In this document: piece after piece, positions 26,221 to 35,480 of the stretch | Position numbering within the stretch: position 1 is the stretch's first letter | Layout: each line of letters opens with the position of its first letter | The notes under the pieces: generated by a model | Told to the model about the DNA's origin: nothing | Seen by the model: the letters and a program-made list of their open reading frames with translations, nothing else | Database searches by the model: none | Assembly: GCF_900119485.1 (NCBI RefSeq) | Contig: NZ_FPJZ01000005.1 | Coordinates: forward strand, 1-64,000 | Direction: 5' to 3' | DNA from: Thermoactinomyces sp. DSM 45891 | Lineage (GTDB): Bacteria; Bacillota; Bacilli; Thermoactinomycetales; Thermoactinomycetaceae | Length of the DNA: 64,000 nucleotides | Made by a program: the position numbers and the translations under genes

Positions 26221-27507
26221 TTAAGCAGTAAACTGCTCTTCTTCTGTTGATCCTGATAAGGCAGTAGTCGATGAGGTACCTCCTGAAATAACCATTGAAA
26301 CCTCATCAAAATAACCAGTTCCTACTTCACGTTGATGGCGTGTTGCGGAGTAACCTAGTGGTTCTGCTGCAAACTCCTCCTCTTGTAATTCGGAATAAGC
26401 CGCCATCCCTTGTTCGCTATATCCTTTTGCTAATTGGAACATGCTATGATTCAAGCTATGGAAACCCGCAAGTGTAACAAACTGAAACTTATAGCCCATC
26501 TTGCCAAGCTCCTCTTGAAATTTCGCTATCGTAGCATTATCTAATTTTTTCTTCCAGTTGAAGGAAGGAGAACAATTGTAGGCTAAGAATTTCCCAGGGA
26601 ATTCCGCGTGAATTGCCTCTGCAAACTGTCTAGCTTCTTCTAGATTCGGCTCTGAAGTCTCACACCAGATCAGATCCGCATAAGGCGCATATGAAAGCCC
26701 CCTAGCAATAGCCGTTTGCAAACCCGGACGAATTCGGAAAAATCCTTCTGGAGTACGTTCTCCTGTTAAGAACTCAGCATCACGCGGATCAATATCGCTG
26801 GTTAATAACTCTGCTGCATTTGCATCTGTACGTGCAATGACAATCGTCGGTACACCCATAACATCTGCCGCTAAGCGTGCAGATACTAGGTTACGAACTG
26901 CATGTGCTGTCGGGATCAAAACTTTGCCGCCTAGATGACCACATTTCTTTTCAGATGCCAATTGATCCTCGAAATGAACGCCCGCCGCACCTGCTTCGAT
27001 CATGCCTTTCATTAACTCAAATACATTTAGCGGCCCACCAAAACCTGCTTCTGCATCCGCTACAATCGGCGCAAACCAATACCGCTCACTTTTCCCTTCT
27101 ACGTGCTCTACTTGATCAGCACGTTGCAATGCTTGGTTGATACGTTTGACTACTGAAGGAACCGAGTTAGCTGGATACAAGCTTTGATCTGGATACATAT
27201 GGCCAGATAAGTTTGCGTCTGCCGCTACTTGCCATCCACTTAAATAAATCGCTTTTAAACCTGCTTTCACTTGTTGAACAGCCTGGTTTCCGGTTAGCGC
27301 ACCTAGTGCACGCACAAACGGATCTTGGTGCATCAGGTCCCACAAACGTTCAGCGCCTTTCTTCGCAAGCGTATGCTCAATCACTAACGAACCACGAAGC
27401 TTTAACACCTCTTCCGCCTGATAAGGGCGCACAATTCCATTCCAACGAGGATTTAGTTCCCACTCTTGTTTAAGTAATGTAAGCTGATCTTGAAATGTCA
27501 CGATCAT
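26221..27507 (-). CDS. aceA: Isocitrate lyase
   Basis: Splits isocitrate to succinate and glyoxylate, the first step of the glyoxylate shunt used on acetate or fatty acids. The catalytic loop KKCGHLGGKVLIP is intact, and ADAEAGFGG, WCETSEP and YNCSPSFNWKK are typical. The start is ATG at 27507 (3 bases after GGGAG) or GTG at 27501 (9 bases after it); an in-frame GTG at 27537 overlaps the aceB stop and lacks a site. It follows aceB closely and is co-transcribed with it. The length of ~429 residues is normal. Confidence 0.95.
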   Translation of the reverse strand: MIVTFQDQLTLLKQEWELNPRWNGIVRPYQAEEVLKLRGSLVIEHTLAKKGAERLWDLMHQDPFVRALGALTGNQAVQQVKAGLKAIYLSGWQVAADANLSGHMYPDQSLYPANSVPSVVKRINQALQRADQVEHVEGKSERYWFAPIVADAEAGFGGPLNVFELMKGMIEAGAAGVHFEDQLASEKKCGHLGGKVLIPTAHAVRNLVSARLAADVMGVPTIVIARTDANAAELLTSDIDPRDAEFLTGERTPEGFFRIRPGLQTAIARGLSYAPYADLIWCETSEPNLEEARQFAEAIHAEFPGKFLAYNCSPSFNWKKKLDNATIAKFQEELGKMGYKFQFVTLAGFHSLNHSMFQLAKGYSEQGMAAYSELQEEEFAAEPLGYSATRHQREVGTGYFDEVSMVISGGTSSTTALSGSTEEEQFTA

Positions 27508-27533
27508 CCACTCCCTTTTATCATTTTGGTTTT

Positions 27534-29138
27534 TCACGTTAAAATCTCATAAGCTGGTACTGTTAAAAATTCTTCAAACTCATCCCTGAGGGTCAGCTCT
27601 GAAAACAACTGAGTTGCCTCCTGATAGCGACCTTTTATATATCGTTCTTCACCTAGTTCCATTTTTATCTTCAGCAACTCTTCCTCGAGTAACACTTGGA
27701 ATAACTCAGCCGTTATTTTCCGTCCGTCTTCTAGTATCCCTTTATCATGATGAATCCACTGCCAAACTTGTGCTCTCGAAATCTCAGCAGTTGCAACATC
27801 TTCCATCAAATAATTAAGGGCTACAGCTCCAAAGCCGCGCAACCATGCCTCCATATATTGAACACCCACTCGGATGTTCATTCGTAACCCATCTTCCGTG
27901 ATTGTACCTTCAGGCACAGCTAGTAAATCACTAGCCACAACCTCTACATCAGGTCGCTGTTTGAAGTATTGATTTGCAGTTGGCATAATCCGGTCAAATA
28001 CTTCCTTCGCAATAGGCACTAGGGCCGGATGAGCCACCCATGTTCCATCGTGTCCATCTGATGCTTCTCTCTCTTTATCTGCTTTTACCTTATCCATCGC
28101 TTCTTGATGGAGCGATGGATTCCCCTTAACAGGTATTTGTGCCGCCATACCACCAATCGCCGGAGCATTTCTTCGATGACATGTTTTCACAGTTAATAAG
28201 GTATAATCCCTCATAAAAGGAACCGTCATCGTAACTTGGGATCTATCTGGTAAGATAACATGAGCTTGCTTGGATAACTTCTTAATGTAACTGAAAATAT
28301 AATCCCACCGACCGCAGTTTAATCCCGCAGAATGATCTCGTAATTCATATAAAATCTCATCCATTTCAAATGCAGCCATAATGGTTTCAATGAGCACCGT
28401 CGCTTTAACCGTACCTCGAGGAATTTCCATATAATCTTGAGCAAACACAAATACATCATTCCAAAGTCTAGCTTCTAGATGACTCTCCAGCTTAGGCAAG
28501 TAAAAATAAGGACCCGTACCACGGGCAAGCAATTCTAGGGCGTTATGATAGAAGTAAAGCCCAAAGTCAAACAAGCTAGCAGGGATTGGCTTCCCATCAA
28601 TGAGGAAGTGTTTTTCATCAAGATGCCATCCTCGGGGGCGTACGAATAGAACAGCCGTTTTTTCCTGCAATTTATACTCTTTGCCCACCTCATTTACAAA
28701 ATCAATCTGGCGGCGAATCGCATCTCGAAGATGGATCTGCCCTTGTATACAGTTCTCCCAATTTGGAGAATTAGAGTCTTCTAGGTCAGCCATGAAGACT
28801 TTGGCTCCCGAATTAAGAGCATTTATCACCATCTTTCGATCACTAGCTGGTCCCGTAATCTCAACACGACGATCTAACAAATCACTGGGCAAAGAGGCGA
28901 TGGACCAGTCCCTTTCTCGAACATTTCGGGTTTCAGACAAAAAATCGGGTAACTCGCCTTGATCTATTCGTCTCTGACGATCTACTCTGTTATATATCAG
29001 TTCATCCCTACGCTGAGTGAAACATTTTGCTAGCTCCATAAGAAATGAAATAGCATTGGGAGTAAGTATTCGGTATTCTGTTTCACTACAACCTGCTAAA
29101 ACCGTTACTTCCCCTGGAAGTGCAGACTTTTGATTCAA
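27534..29138 (-). CDS. aceB: Malate synthase A
   Basis: Condenses glyoxylate with acetyl-CoA to malate, completing the shunt started by AceA. TIM-barrel landmarks include GPASDRKMVINALNSGAKVFMADLEDSNSPNW cut as PASDRKM...MADLEDS, RPRGWHL, VLIETIMAAFEMDEIL and CGRWDYIFS with its metal-site residues, and LMEDVATAEISRAQVWQW near the end. At 534 residues it is the A type. The start is TTG at 29138, six bases after GGAGGG. It is first in aceB-aceA, preceded by two operator-like palindromes. Confidence 0.95.
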   Translation of the reverse strand: MNQKSALPGEVTVLAGCSETEYRILTPNAISFLMELAKCFTQRRDELIYNRVDRQRRIDQGELPDFLSETRNVRERDWSIASLPSDLLDRRVEITGPASDRKMVINALNSGAKVFMADLEDSNSPNWENCIQGQIHLRDAIRRQIDFVNEVGKEYKLQEKTAVLFVRPRGWHLDEKHFLIDGKPIPASLFDFGLYFYHNALELLARGTGPYFYLPKLESHLEARLWNDVFVFAQDYMEIPRGTVKATVLIETIMAAFEMDEILYELRDHSAGLNCGRWDYIFSYIKKLSKQAHVILPDRSQVTMTVPFMRDYTLLTVKTCHRRNAPAIGGMAAQIPVKGNPSLHQEAMDKVKADKEREASDGHDGTWVAHPALVPIAKEVFDRIMPTANQYFKQRPDVEVVASDLLAVPEGTITEDGLRMNIRVGVQYMEAWLRGFGAVALNYLMEDVATAEISRAQVWQWIHHDKGILEDGRKITAELFQVLLEEELLKIKMELGEERYIKGRYQEATQLFSELTLRDEFEEFLTVPAYEILT

Positions 29139-29161
29139 CTAAGTCCCTCCTCTATATAACC

Positions 29162-29230
29162 TTCTGTTGTATAACAATATCGCTTTTTTCATAATCTATA
29201 CTAACACAGTATTCTGTTATATAACAATAT
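29162..29230 (-). promoter_or_regulatory. Pair of palindromic operators upstream of aceBA
   Basis: TTCTGTTRTATAACAATAT occurs at 29162-29180 (R=G) and 29212-29230 (R=A), 18 of 19 bases identical and 50 bases apart, five helical turns. The core TGTTATATAACA of the distal copy is a perfect palindrome; the proximal copy has one mismatch. The pair brackets the probable aceB promoter, which suggests a cooperative or looping repressor. The regulator is unidentified. Confidence 0.6.
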
Positions 29231-29313
29231 GTATTTAGAAAATTATTTGTTACCTTATTTTTTGTACAATTACATACTCTTGCTTTTGGTTGCCATACTC
29301 CTTTCTTATACAT

Positions 29314-29347
29314 TTGACAAGTTATATAATCATATGCTTATATATGA
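29314..29347 (+). promoter_or_regulatory. arsR promoter and inverted-repeat operator
   Basis: TTGACA at 29314-29319 serves as -35, and a TATATA-type -10 overlaps the inverted repeat tcatat (29330-29335) / atatga (29342-29347), 17 bases before the arsR ATG. Autorepression by ArsR at this site is likely but inferred. Confidence 0.5.
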
Positions 29348-29363
29348 ATGAGGTGATGAATAT

Positions 29364-29690
29364 ATGTTGGATTGGGAGCAGTTAGCAGAATGCCATAAAG
29401 CCCTAGGAGATAAAACCCGTTTGCATATCCTCTCCCTACTGAAAGTAGAAGAGTTATGTGTTTGTGAAATCGTGGAGGTTCTTCAAATCACACAACCTGC
29501 CGTCTCACAACATATGCGGAAGCTCAAAACAGCAAAGTTGGTAAGAGAGCGGCGTAATGGTCAGTGGGTATTTTATTCCTTAGATGGTTCCATCTATCCA
29601 TTCTTTGAATCGATTGTACAGACATTTCCTGATGTACGAAACGAGATAGAAGAGTTAAAGAAGAAGGGACTCCGGGTTCTTTGTAACTAA
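29364..29690 (+). CDS. arsR: Arsenic-responsive repressor, ArsR/SmtB family
   Basis: A 108-residue winged-helix repressor. ELCVCEIVEVL carries the Cys-x-Cys metalloid-binding motif in helix 3, followed by the recognition helix QITQPAVSQHMRKLKTAKLVRERR. Arsenite binding is expected to release it from the operator. The ATG follows GAGGTGATG. It is the first gene of arsR-acr3-arsC-chrA, with short gaps or overlaps throughout, and it probably represses its own operon. Confidence 0.9.
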   Translation: MLDWEQLAECHKALGDKTRLHILSLLKVEELCVCEIVEVLQITQPAVSQHMRKLKTAKLVRERRNGQWVFYSLDGSIYPFFESIVQTFPDVRNEIEELKKKGLRVLCN

Positions 29691-29742
29691 TTTTGAACCA
29701 TCACCTTACATTCATCTATCACGAAACGAAAGGTTTGATTCG

Positions 29743-30789
29743 ATGAGTGGAATTATGAGAAATCTCTCTTTTTTGGATCGGTATTTAACATTATGGATTT
29801 TCCTTGCTATGGGAATAGGAATTGGATTAGGTTATTTATTTCCTAGTATGGTCAAGACATTGACTGAATTCCAAGCTGGAACGACTTCCATCCCTATTGC
29901 TATTGGATTAATCCTAATGATGTATCCTCCACTAGCTAAAGTTCGTTATGAGGAACTAGGTCAGGTCTTCCGTAACGTTAAAATCCTTGCATTATCGCTA
30001 ATCCAAAACTGGGTAATCGGTCCTATCCTAATGTTTGTATTAGCCATTTTGTTTCTCAGAGATCAACCGGAATACATGGTTGGCTTAATCCTCATTGGGT
30101 TAGCTCGATGTATTGCAATGGTTATTGTTTGGAATGATTTAGCGAAAGGCAATCGTGAGTACGCCGCTGGACTAGTAGCTTTTAATTCTATCTTTCAAAT
30201 TCTTTTCTATTCCGTATTTGCTTACTTTTTTGTTACGGTAGTGCCTAAATGGTTGGGCCTAGAGGGTGCTGTCGTAAATATCACGATGGGTCAAGTGGCT
30301 GAAAGTGTGTTAATTTATCTAGGTATTCCTTTCTTCGCTGGCATGATTACTCGTTTTTCATTGGTCAAAGCCAAAGGACTTAAATGGTACGAAACGAAAT
30401 TTATCCCTGTGATTAGTCCAATCACATTAATTGCCTTACTGTTCACTATTATTGTTATGTTCTCGCTAAAAGGCGACCTAGTTCTACAATTACCCCTTGA
30501 TGTCGTACAAATAGCCATTCCACTATTTATTTACTTTGTAGTAATGTTTCTCGTTTCCTTTTATATGGGGAAGAAAGTGGGAGCGGACTATTCGAAAACA
30601 GTTTCTCTCTCCTTTACGGCTGCGAGCAATAACTTTGAACTAGCAATTGCAGTAGCTATTGGGGTTTTTGGAATTCATTCAGGAGTAGCTTTTGCGGCTG
30701 TCATCGGACCTCTTGTTGAAGTACCCGTACTCATTGGCTTAGTGAACGTTGCTTTTTGGTTTAGACGAAAATACTATCAACAACAGTAG
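29743..30789 (+). CDS. acr3: Arsenite efflux permease, ACR3 family
   Basis: A 348-residue membrane protein with about ten helices that exports arsenite using the proton gradient. LTLWIFLAMGIGIGLGYLFP at the N-terminus, GLARCIAMVIVWNDLAKG with its essential conserved cysteine in the fourth helix, and AASNNFELAIAVAIGVFG are characteristic of ACR3 and not of ArsB. The ATG has GAAAGG 9 bases upstream. Often labelled arsB in Bacillus annotations. Confidence 0.93.
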   Translation: MSGIMRNLSFLDRYLTLWIFLAMGIGIGLGYLFPSMVKTLTEFQAGTTSIPIAIGLILMMYPPLAKVRYEELGQVFRNVKILALSLIQNWVIGPILMFVLAILFLRDQPEYMVGLILIGLARCIAMVIVWNDLAKGNREYAAGLVAFNSIFQILFYSVFAYFFVTVVPKWLGLEGAVVNITMGQVAESVLIYLGIPFFAGMITRFSLVKAKGLKWYETKFIPVISPITLIALLFTIIVMFSLKGDLVLQLPLDVVQIAIPLFIYFVVMFLVSFYMGKKVGADYSKTVSLSFTAASNNFELAIAVAIGVFGIHSGVAFAAVIGPLVEVPVLIGLVNVAFWFRRKYYQQQ

Positions 30790-30811
30790 AAATCATAAGG
30801 AGTCTTAAGAT

Positions 30812-31231
30812 ATGAGCAAAAAGCTGATCTACTTTCTATGCACAGGGAACTCTTGTCGTAGCCAAATGGCAGAAGGATTCGGCAAAAAATATTTAGGTGA
30901 GCGATTTGACGTTTACAGTGCTGGAATCGAAGCACATGGCTTGAATCCAAATGCTGTAAGAGCAATGGCAGAAAAGGAAATTGATATTTCTCACCAAACA
31001 TCCGATGTAATCAGCTCAGAAATTTTAAACAGAGCGGATTATGTCATTACCCTCTGTGGGGATGCCAATGATAAATGCCCTATTACTCCGTCTTATGTAG
31101 CCAGAGAGCATTGGGGCTTTGATGATCCTGCAAAAACTCAAGGAACGGACGCGGAGAAATGGGTAGTATTTCAAAGGATTCGAGATGAAATCGAAGCACG
31201 TATTCGGCGGTTTTCTGTGGAAGAAAAATGA
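30812..31231 (+). CDS. arsC: Arsenate reductase, thioredoxin-coupled
   Basis: A 139-residue enzyme of the low-molecular-weight phosphatase fold that reduces arsenate to arsenite. The P-loop CTGNSCR holds the nucleophilic Cys, and the pair in ITLCGDANDKCP supplies the disulfide cascade. That places it with B. subtilis and S. aureus ArsC, recycled by thioredoxin and hence by the TrxB in this window. The ATG has AAGGAG upstream. Its end overlaps the chrA start by four bases (ATGA). Confidence 0.95.
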   Translation: MSKKLIYFLCTGNSCRSQMAEGFGKKYLGERFDVYSAGIEAHGLNPNAVRAMAEKEIDISHQTSDVISSEILNRADYVITLCGDANDKCPITPSYVAREHWGFDDPAKTQGTDAEKWVVFQRIRDEIEARIRRFSVEEK

Positions 31232-32387
31232 AAAATATACTTGAAATTTTAAGGGTGGCAACACGTCTAGGTCTCACATCTTTTGGAGGACCTATTGCTC
31301 ACTTAGGATATTTTCGCGAAGAGTATGTTCATCGTAAAAAATGGCTGGATGAAAAAGCATATGCTGATTTAGTAGCGCTTTGTCAATTCTTGCCCGGTCC
31401 TGCGAGTAGTCAGGTTGGTATCGCCATTGGAATGATTCGGGGAGGATTCGCCGGAGCGGTAGCTTCATGGGTTGGATTTACACTCCCTTCGGCGCTCTCT
31501 CTCCTCATTTTTGCCTTTCTATTCCAGAAATTTCAGATGCAAGAGGCAGGTTGGCTTCATGGGTATTAATTGTTGCAGCGGCAATTGTTGCACAAGCCAT
31601 ATGGGGAATGGCGAGAAGTTTAGCGCCAGATCGCCCACGAATAACCATTGCCTTTCTTGCAACTGTAGTTGCAGTCACTTGGCAAACCGCTTTAAGCCAA
31701 GTGACTATTATCGTGTTGGCGGGACTTATTGGGTGGTGGATATTGCCCAGAAGGTCGGTTTCGGAACCATCATCATTGCAGATTCCCTTGCGCCTTCGAA
31801 CTGCTTTGTTTGCCTTGGGGTTATTTTTTTCTCTCTTGCTCCTCCTTCCCTTGCTACGACAAATCTATTCAGACCAGTGGTTAGCGATATTGGATAGCTT
31901 CTATCGAGCGGGTTCATTGGTATTTGGCGGTGGTCATGTTGTTCTTCCTCTGCTCCAAGCAGAAGTTATCGCCGCTGGGTGGGTAAGTTCGGAACAATTC
32001 ATTGCAGGTTACGGAGCAGTACAAGCTGTCCCAGGCCCCCTCTTCACCTTTGCCACTTACTTAGGAGCCGTCACCAATGGGTGGGTAGGAGCTCTGCTTG
32101 CAACAACATCTATCTTTCTCCCCTCGTTTTTATTGATAGTTGGTGCACTACCATTCTGGGATTGGATTCGTAGAAAGCCAAATCTTCAAGCAGTATTTAG
32201 TGGAGTAAATGCCGCAGTAGTAGGGATTTTACTAGCTGCCCTCTACGATCCTGTATGGACAAAAGCCATTCAAACTCCCCACGATTTTAGCCTTGCTTTA
32301 ACCGCTTTTGGATTGCTAACGATTTGGAAGCTGCCTCCTTGGATGGTTGTACTGTTTTCGATCGTATTTGGAGCTATTTTTTTCTAG
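31228..32387 (+). pseudogene. chrA: Chromate transporter (CHR family), frameshifted
   Basis: The two halves of a CHR transporter lie in different frames. The first, from ATG 31228, has the family signature LGLTSFGGPIAHLGYFREEYV and FLPGPASSQ, and stops at 31569 after GWLHGY. The second continues in another frame from about 31558 (LIVAAAIVAQAIWG) to 32387 and holds the second homologous half (GSLVFGGGHVVLPLLQAEV, YGAVQAVPGPLFTFATYLGA). One missing base near 31558-31564 explains the break. Restored, the protein would be about 386 residues, a normal full-length CHR protein. It may be a real mutation or a sequence error; the second half shows no other damage. Confidence 0.85.
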
Positions 32388-32531
32388 GATTTCCTGAAAG
32401 AGCACAGCACTCATAGGAATGTTCTACACTTTCTATCGAGTATCTTCCTTGAATGATCTTTTGAAAACTCAGCTCTGTTGATTCTCATTCTCTGGAATGA
32501 CACCTTAAGCATAGATTATCGCATAAATAAA

Positions 32532-32568
32532 AACCCATCTAAAATGTGATTCTCCACTTAGATGGGTT
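32532..32568 (-). terminator. Terminator after the frataxin-like gene
   Basis: An 11-bp perfect stem (aacccatctaa and its complement) with a 15-base loop, then TTTATTTATG on the minus strand. The rest of 32388-32591 shows no gene. Confidence 0.8.
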
Positions 32569-32591
32569 ATGCTAGTTTCTTCTATCCTGCT

Positions 32592-32963
32592 CTATTTTCT
32601 CCAAAAAGCGGAGCAGTCTGCCTTATCTACAATGTTATACTCTATGATCTTCTCGAGTAAGGAGAAATCAATTGGATCATCCCACCGAATTCGTACTAAT
32701 TGCTTTGTATGTTCATAGCCAGCACGTTTAATTTCATCGGAAAAACGATCGATTACTACCTTTTCAGGGGAAAACGAAAAGTGATGCTTGGCCACACTAA
32801 AACCGATAATAAATGTTCCATGATCGGTAAACATCGGTTGATTCCACGCGATTCTAGGTACTAGATTAGGGAATCTTTCAATGACCCAATCTAACACTTC
32901 CTCTAATCGAGCCTGATTTTGTTGATTCTCAATCGTAGCTAGATAATCTGCAAACGTTTCCAT
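32592..32963 (-). CDS. fra: Frataxin-like iron chaperone (DUF1801, YdhG-like)
   Basis: A 123-residue DUF1801 protein. IAWNQPMFTDHGTFIIGFSVAKHHFSFSPE and DKADCSAFWRK closely follow B. subtilis YdhG (Fra), reported to deliver iron for Fe-S cluster and haem synthesis. The ATG has GGAGG upstream. It is a single gene, divergent from queE, whose product needs a 4Fe-4S cluster, though a functional link is not shown. The short family length makes this a complete gene. Confidence 0.8.
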   Translation of the reverse strand: METFADYLATIENQQNQARLEEVLDWVIERFPNLVPRIAWNQPMFTDHGTFIIGFSVAKHHFSFSPEKVVIDRFSDEIKRAGYEHTKQLVRIRWDDPIDFSLLEKIIEYNIVDKADCSAFWRK

Positions 32964-33148
32964 TGCTTCCTCCTAAGTAGAAAATACGTTATTCCAAAAA
33001 GCATCCGGTTTCTTCTCTACTAATCTCGATCGAAATACTCAAAAATATGCATTATCAAGTCAGAAACTGAATTAATCCTGATTATCCAGTCGAATTATGA
33101 TATGATTCTGTAGAATGTCTATAAAATAGGACAAAGTGAGGTGAGAAC

Positions 33149-33853
33149 TTGCAAGCTACCTATGAATCAACCAAACTTCCTATGGTAGAAGTATTTCAAA
33201 CTGTTGAGGGCGAAGGAATGCGGGCGGGATTTCCCACTGTTTTCGTTCGTGTATTCAACTGTAATTTGCGTTGCACTTGGTGCGATACACCCTATAGCTA
33301 TGCGCCAAGCACACCTGAATATCTTGCTACCATTTCAGAAATCCTAAAACAAGTAGAGCAATATCCAGCTAAAAACATTTGCCTAACTGGCGGAGAGCCT
33401 CTTATGCATGGACAAAAGTCATTATTGCTTCTTCAGGCGCTAGCGGAGCTAGATCATATTGTTGATATCCATATTGAGACCAATGGTGCGATTGATCTAA
33501 CCCCTTTTCAAGAATGGCGGCAAACCCACCCACAAGGCCATAAAGTTCGATTCGTCATGGATTACAAATTACCTGCTAGTGGTGAATCGGAAAAAATGAA
33601 TCTTCTTAATTTTGATCTCCTCCAAGCTAACGACGAAATCAAGTTCGTCATTGGAGATGAGGTGGATTTCCATTCAGCCCTGATCATCGCGAAGCAACAT
33701 GTAAAACAAGGCATCCCGATGTTTAGCCCTGTATGGGAATCCATGCCTCCACATCGTCTAGTTGAATTAATGCTAGAGCATCAGCTCACTGACATCAAAC
33801 TAAACCTACAAATTCATAAAGTCATCTGGGACCCAAACCAGCGTGGCGTATAA
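33149..33853 (+). CDS. queE: 7-carboxy-7-deazaguanine synthase
   Basis: A radical SAM enzyme converting 6-carboxy-tetrahydropterin to 7-carboxy-7-deazaguanine. The cluster motif is CNLRCTWCDT (CxxxCxxC), LTGGEPLMH binds SAM, and FQTVEGEGMRAGFPTVFVR is typical of QueE. The start is TTG at 33149 following AGTGAGGTGAG. It is the first of four genes, queE-queC-queD-queF, separated by 4 to 27 bases, that make preQ1 for queuosine in tRNA. No preQ1 riboswitch was recognised in the leader. Confidence 0.95.
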   Translation: MQATYESTKLPMVEVFQTVEGEGMRAGFPTVFVRVFNCNLRCTWCDTPYSYAPSTPEYLATISEILKQVEQYPAKNICLTGGEPLMHGQKSLLLLQALAELDHIVDIHIETNGAIDLTPFQEWRQTHPQGHKVRFVMDYKLPASGESEKMNLLNFDLLQANDEIKFVIGDEVDFHSALIIAKQHVKQGIPMFSPVWESMPPHRLVELMLEHQLTDIKLNLQIHKVIWDPNQRGV

Positions 33854-33867
33854 CACGGAGGCCTCTT

Positions 33868-34569
33868 ATGAAGAAAAAAGCAGTGATCGTTTTAAGCGGC
33901 GGTCTAGACAGTAGCACATGTATGGGCATCGCCGAGCATCAAGGATATGAATTATATCCGATTACCTTCTTCTACAATCAACTTCATCAACGTGAAGTGG
34001 AGCAAGCAAAGTGTGTGGCCGCTCACTACGGAGTAAGTCAAAGTCATAAAATAGTCGACCTCTCTTATCTGGGCCAACTAGGGGGCAGTGCCCTAACTGA
34101 TTCATCCATCCAAGTTCCCACAACGGGGATTGATGAGGATGAGATCCCCGCCACTTATGTACCTGCACGAAATCTTATTTTCTTATCGCTGGCTACTGCC
34201 TATGCGGAGGTAATCGGTGCTAAAAAGATATTCGTTGGAGTGAGTGCTGTAGATTATAGTGGATATCCTGACTGTAGACCGGAGTTTATCCAATCGATGT
34301 CAGAGACAATCAATCTAGCTACTAAGCTGGGTGTAAGCTCTGATGCAGAAGACCGTCTCTCCATAGAAGCACCCCTTATTCATCTAAATAAAGGGGAAAC
34401 GGTAAAATGGGGGCTGGAATTAGGGGTTCCTTATCACCTTACCACCTCTTGCTATCAGGGTTCTGAAGAGGCATGTGGGGTTTGTGATAGTTGTCTCCTT
34501 CGTTTAAGAGGCTTTACGGAAAATGATGCGAAGGATCCGATTCCCTACGCACCGCAGGTTTTGAGGTGA
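33868..34569 (+). CDS. queC: 7-cyano-7-deazaguanine synthase
   Basis: An ATP-dependent enzyme converting 7-carboxy-7-deazaguanine to preQ0 with ammonia. The PP-loop is VLSGGLDSSTCMG at the N-terminus. The C-terminal zinc site uses four cysteines in CYQGSEEACGVCDSCLLR. At 233 residues it is of standard length. ATG follows CGGAGG by 8 bases. It sits 14 bases after queE. Confidence 0.96.
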   Translation: MKKKAVIVLSGGLDSSTCMGIAEHQGYELYPITFFYNQLHQREVEQAKCVAAHYGVSQSHKIVDLSYLGQLGGSALTDSSIQVPTTGIDEDEIPATYVPARNLIFLSLATAYAEVIGAKKIFVGVSAVDYSGYPDCRPEFIQSMSETINLATKLGVSSDAEDRLSIEAPLIHLNKGETVKWGLELGVPYHLTTSCYQGSEEACGVCDSCLLRLRGFTENDAKDPIPYAPQVLR

Positions 34570-34573
34570 GCTT

Positions 34574-34960
34574 ATGCATGGTAAATACACATTAACCAAA
34601 TACTTTTGGATCTCTTGTGCACATAGTGTGCCTGGTGCCGGCAAATGTGAAAGAATTCACGGTCATAACTACAAAGTTACGTTTTGTGTTGATGGAACAA
34701 AACTGGATGAAAGCCAGATGCTGATCGATTTTCGTCAAGTCAAACATGTAATTGAAAAAAAATATGACCATCATCTACTAAATGACTTTCCAGAGTTTAA
34801 TCCAGAAGTAGGTGGAGCTGCACCATCAACAGAAAAAGTGGCAGAAATTTTTTTCTGTGCCATCGAGCAACTTTGTGAGAAAAAATCAAACCAACCAATC
34901 CTTCGCTGGGTAGAAGTCCAAGAAACCAATGAAGCATTTGCCCGTTTCGAACGAGCTTAA
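34574..34960 (+). CDS. queD: 6-carboxy-5,6,7,8-tetrahydropterin synthase
   Basis: Turns 7,8-dihydroneopterin triphosphate into 6-carboxy-tetrahydropterin, the step before QueE. Zinc ligands are His16 in CAHSV and the two histidines of RIHGHNY; the catalytic cysteine is in GAGKCERIHGH. At 128 residues it fits QueD and not PTPS-III. The ATG is 4 bases after the queC stop and uses GAGGTGAG at the end of queC, so the genes are translationally linked. Confidence 0.95.
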   Translation: MHGKYTLTKYFWISCAHSVPGAGKCERIHGHNYKVTFCVDGTKLDESQMLIDFRQVKHVIEKKYDHHLLNDFPEFNPEVGGAAPSTEKVAEIFFCAIEQLCEKKSNQPILRWVEVQETNEAFARFERA

Positions 34961-34987
34961 TTAACGCATGGAGATGAGGATAATATA

Positions 34988-35470
34988 ATGGCTCAACATG
35001 ATCTAGACTTACAATTACTCGGACAAAAAACAAACTATCACTTCGAATACAACCCAGATGTACTGGAGTCATTTGATAATCGACATCCTGACACTGACTA
35101 CTTTGTAAAATTTAATACCCCGGAGTTTACCAGCTTGTGTCCCATTACCAACCAACCTGACTTTGCAACACTCTACATTAGTTATGTACCTGATCAGAAG
35201 TTGGTTGAAAGTAAATCGCTAAAGCTATACCTTTTTAGCTTCCGAAATCATGGCGACTTTCATGAAAACTGCATTGTGGTCATCATGAAAGATCTAGTCA
35301 AGCTACTTGATCCTAAGTACATCGAGGTTTGGGGAAAGTTTCTACCTCGTGGTGGAGTCAGTATTGATCCGTATGCAAACTATGGCAAGCCTGATACTCG
35401 CTGGGAAGCAATTGCCGAGCAACGCCTAGCACAACACGATCTCTATCCTGAGACGATTACCAATCGGTAG
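34988..35470 (+). CDS. queF: NADPH-dependent 7-cyano-7-deazaguanine reductase
   Basis: Reduces the nitrile of preQ0 to preQ1 with NADPH. The catalytic cysteine is in TSLCPITNQPDFATLYISY, followed by the QueF motif ESKSLKLYLFSFRNHGDFHENC. At 160 residues it is the unimodular, YkvM-like form of Firmicutes. The ATG has GGAGATGAGG upstream. It closes the que operon and is followed by a terminator shared with the convergent sfp-like gene. Confidence 0.96.
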   Translation: MAQHDLDLQLLGQKTNYHFEYNPDVLESFDNRHPDTDYFVKFNTPEFTSLCPITNQPDFATLYISYVPDQKLVESKSLKLYLFSFRNHGDFHENCIVVIMKDLVKLLDPKYIEVWGKFLPRGGVSIDPYANYGKPDTRWEAIAEQRLAQHDLYPETITNR

Positions 35471-35480
35471 AGAAGAAAAA

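Noticed and set aside
31467..31700. Separate open frames beginning at 31467 and 31472 inside chrA
   Set aside because: The frame from 31467 is the second half of the broken chrA plus out-of-frame lead-in; the one from 31472 is a third-frame shadow.
33000..33148. preQ1 riboswitch in front of queE
   Set aside because: Expected from B. subtilis, but the short C-rich pseudoknot pattern with a downstream A-rich tail could not be found in the leader.
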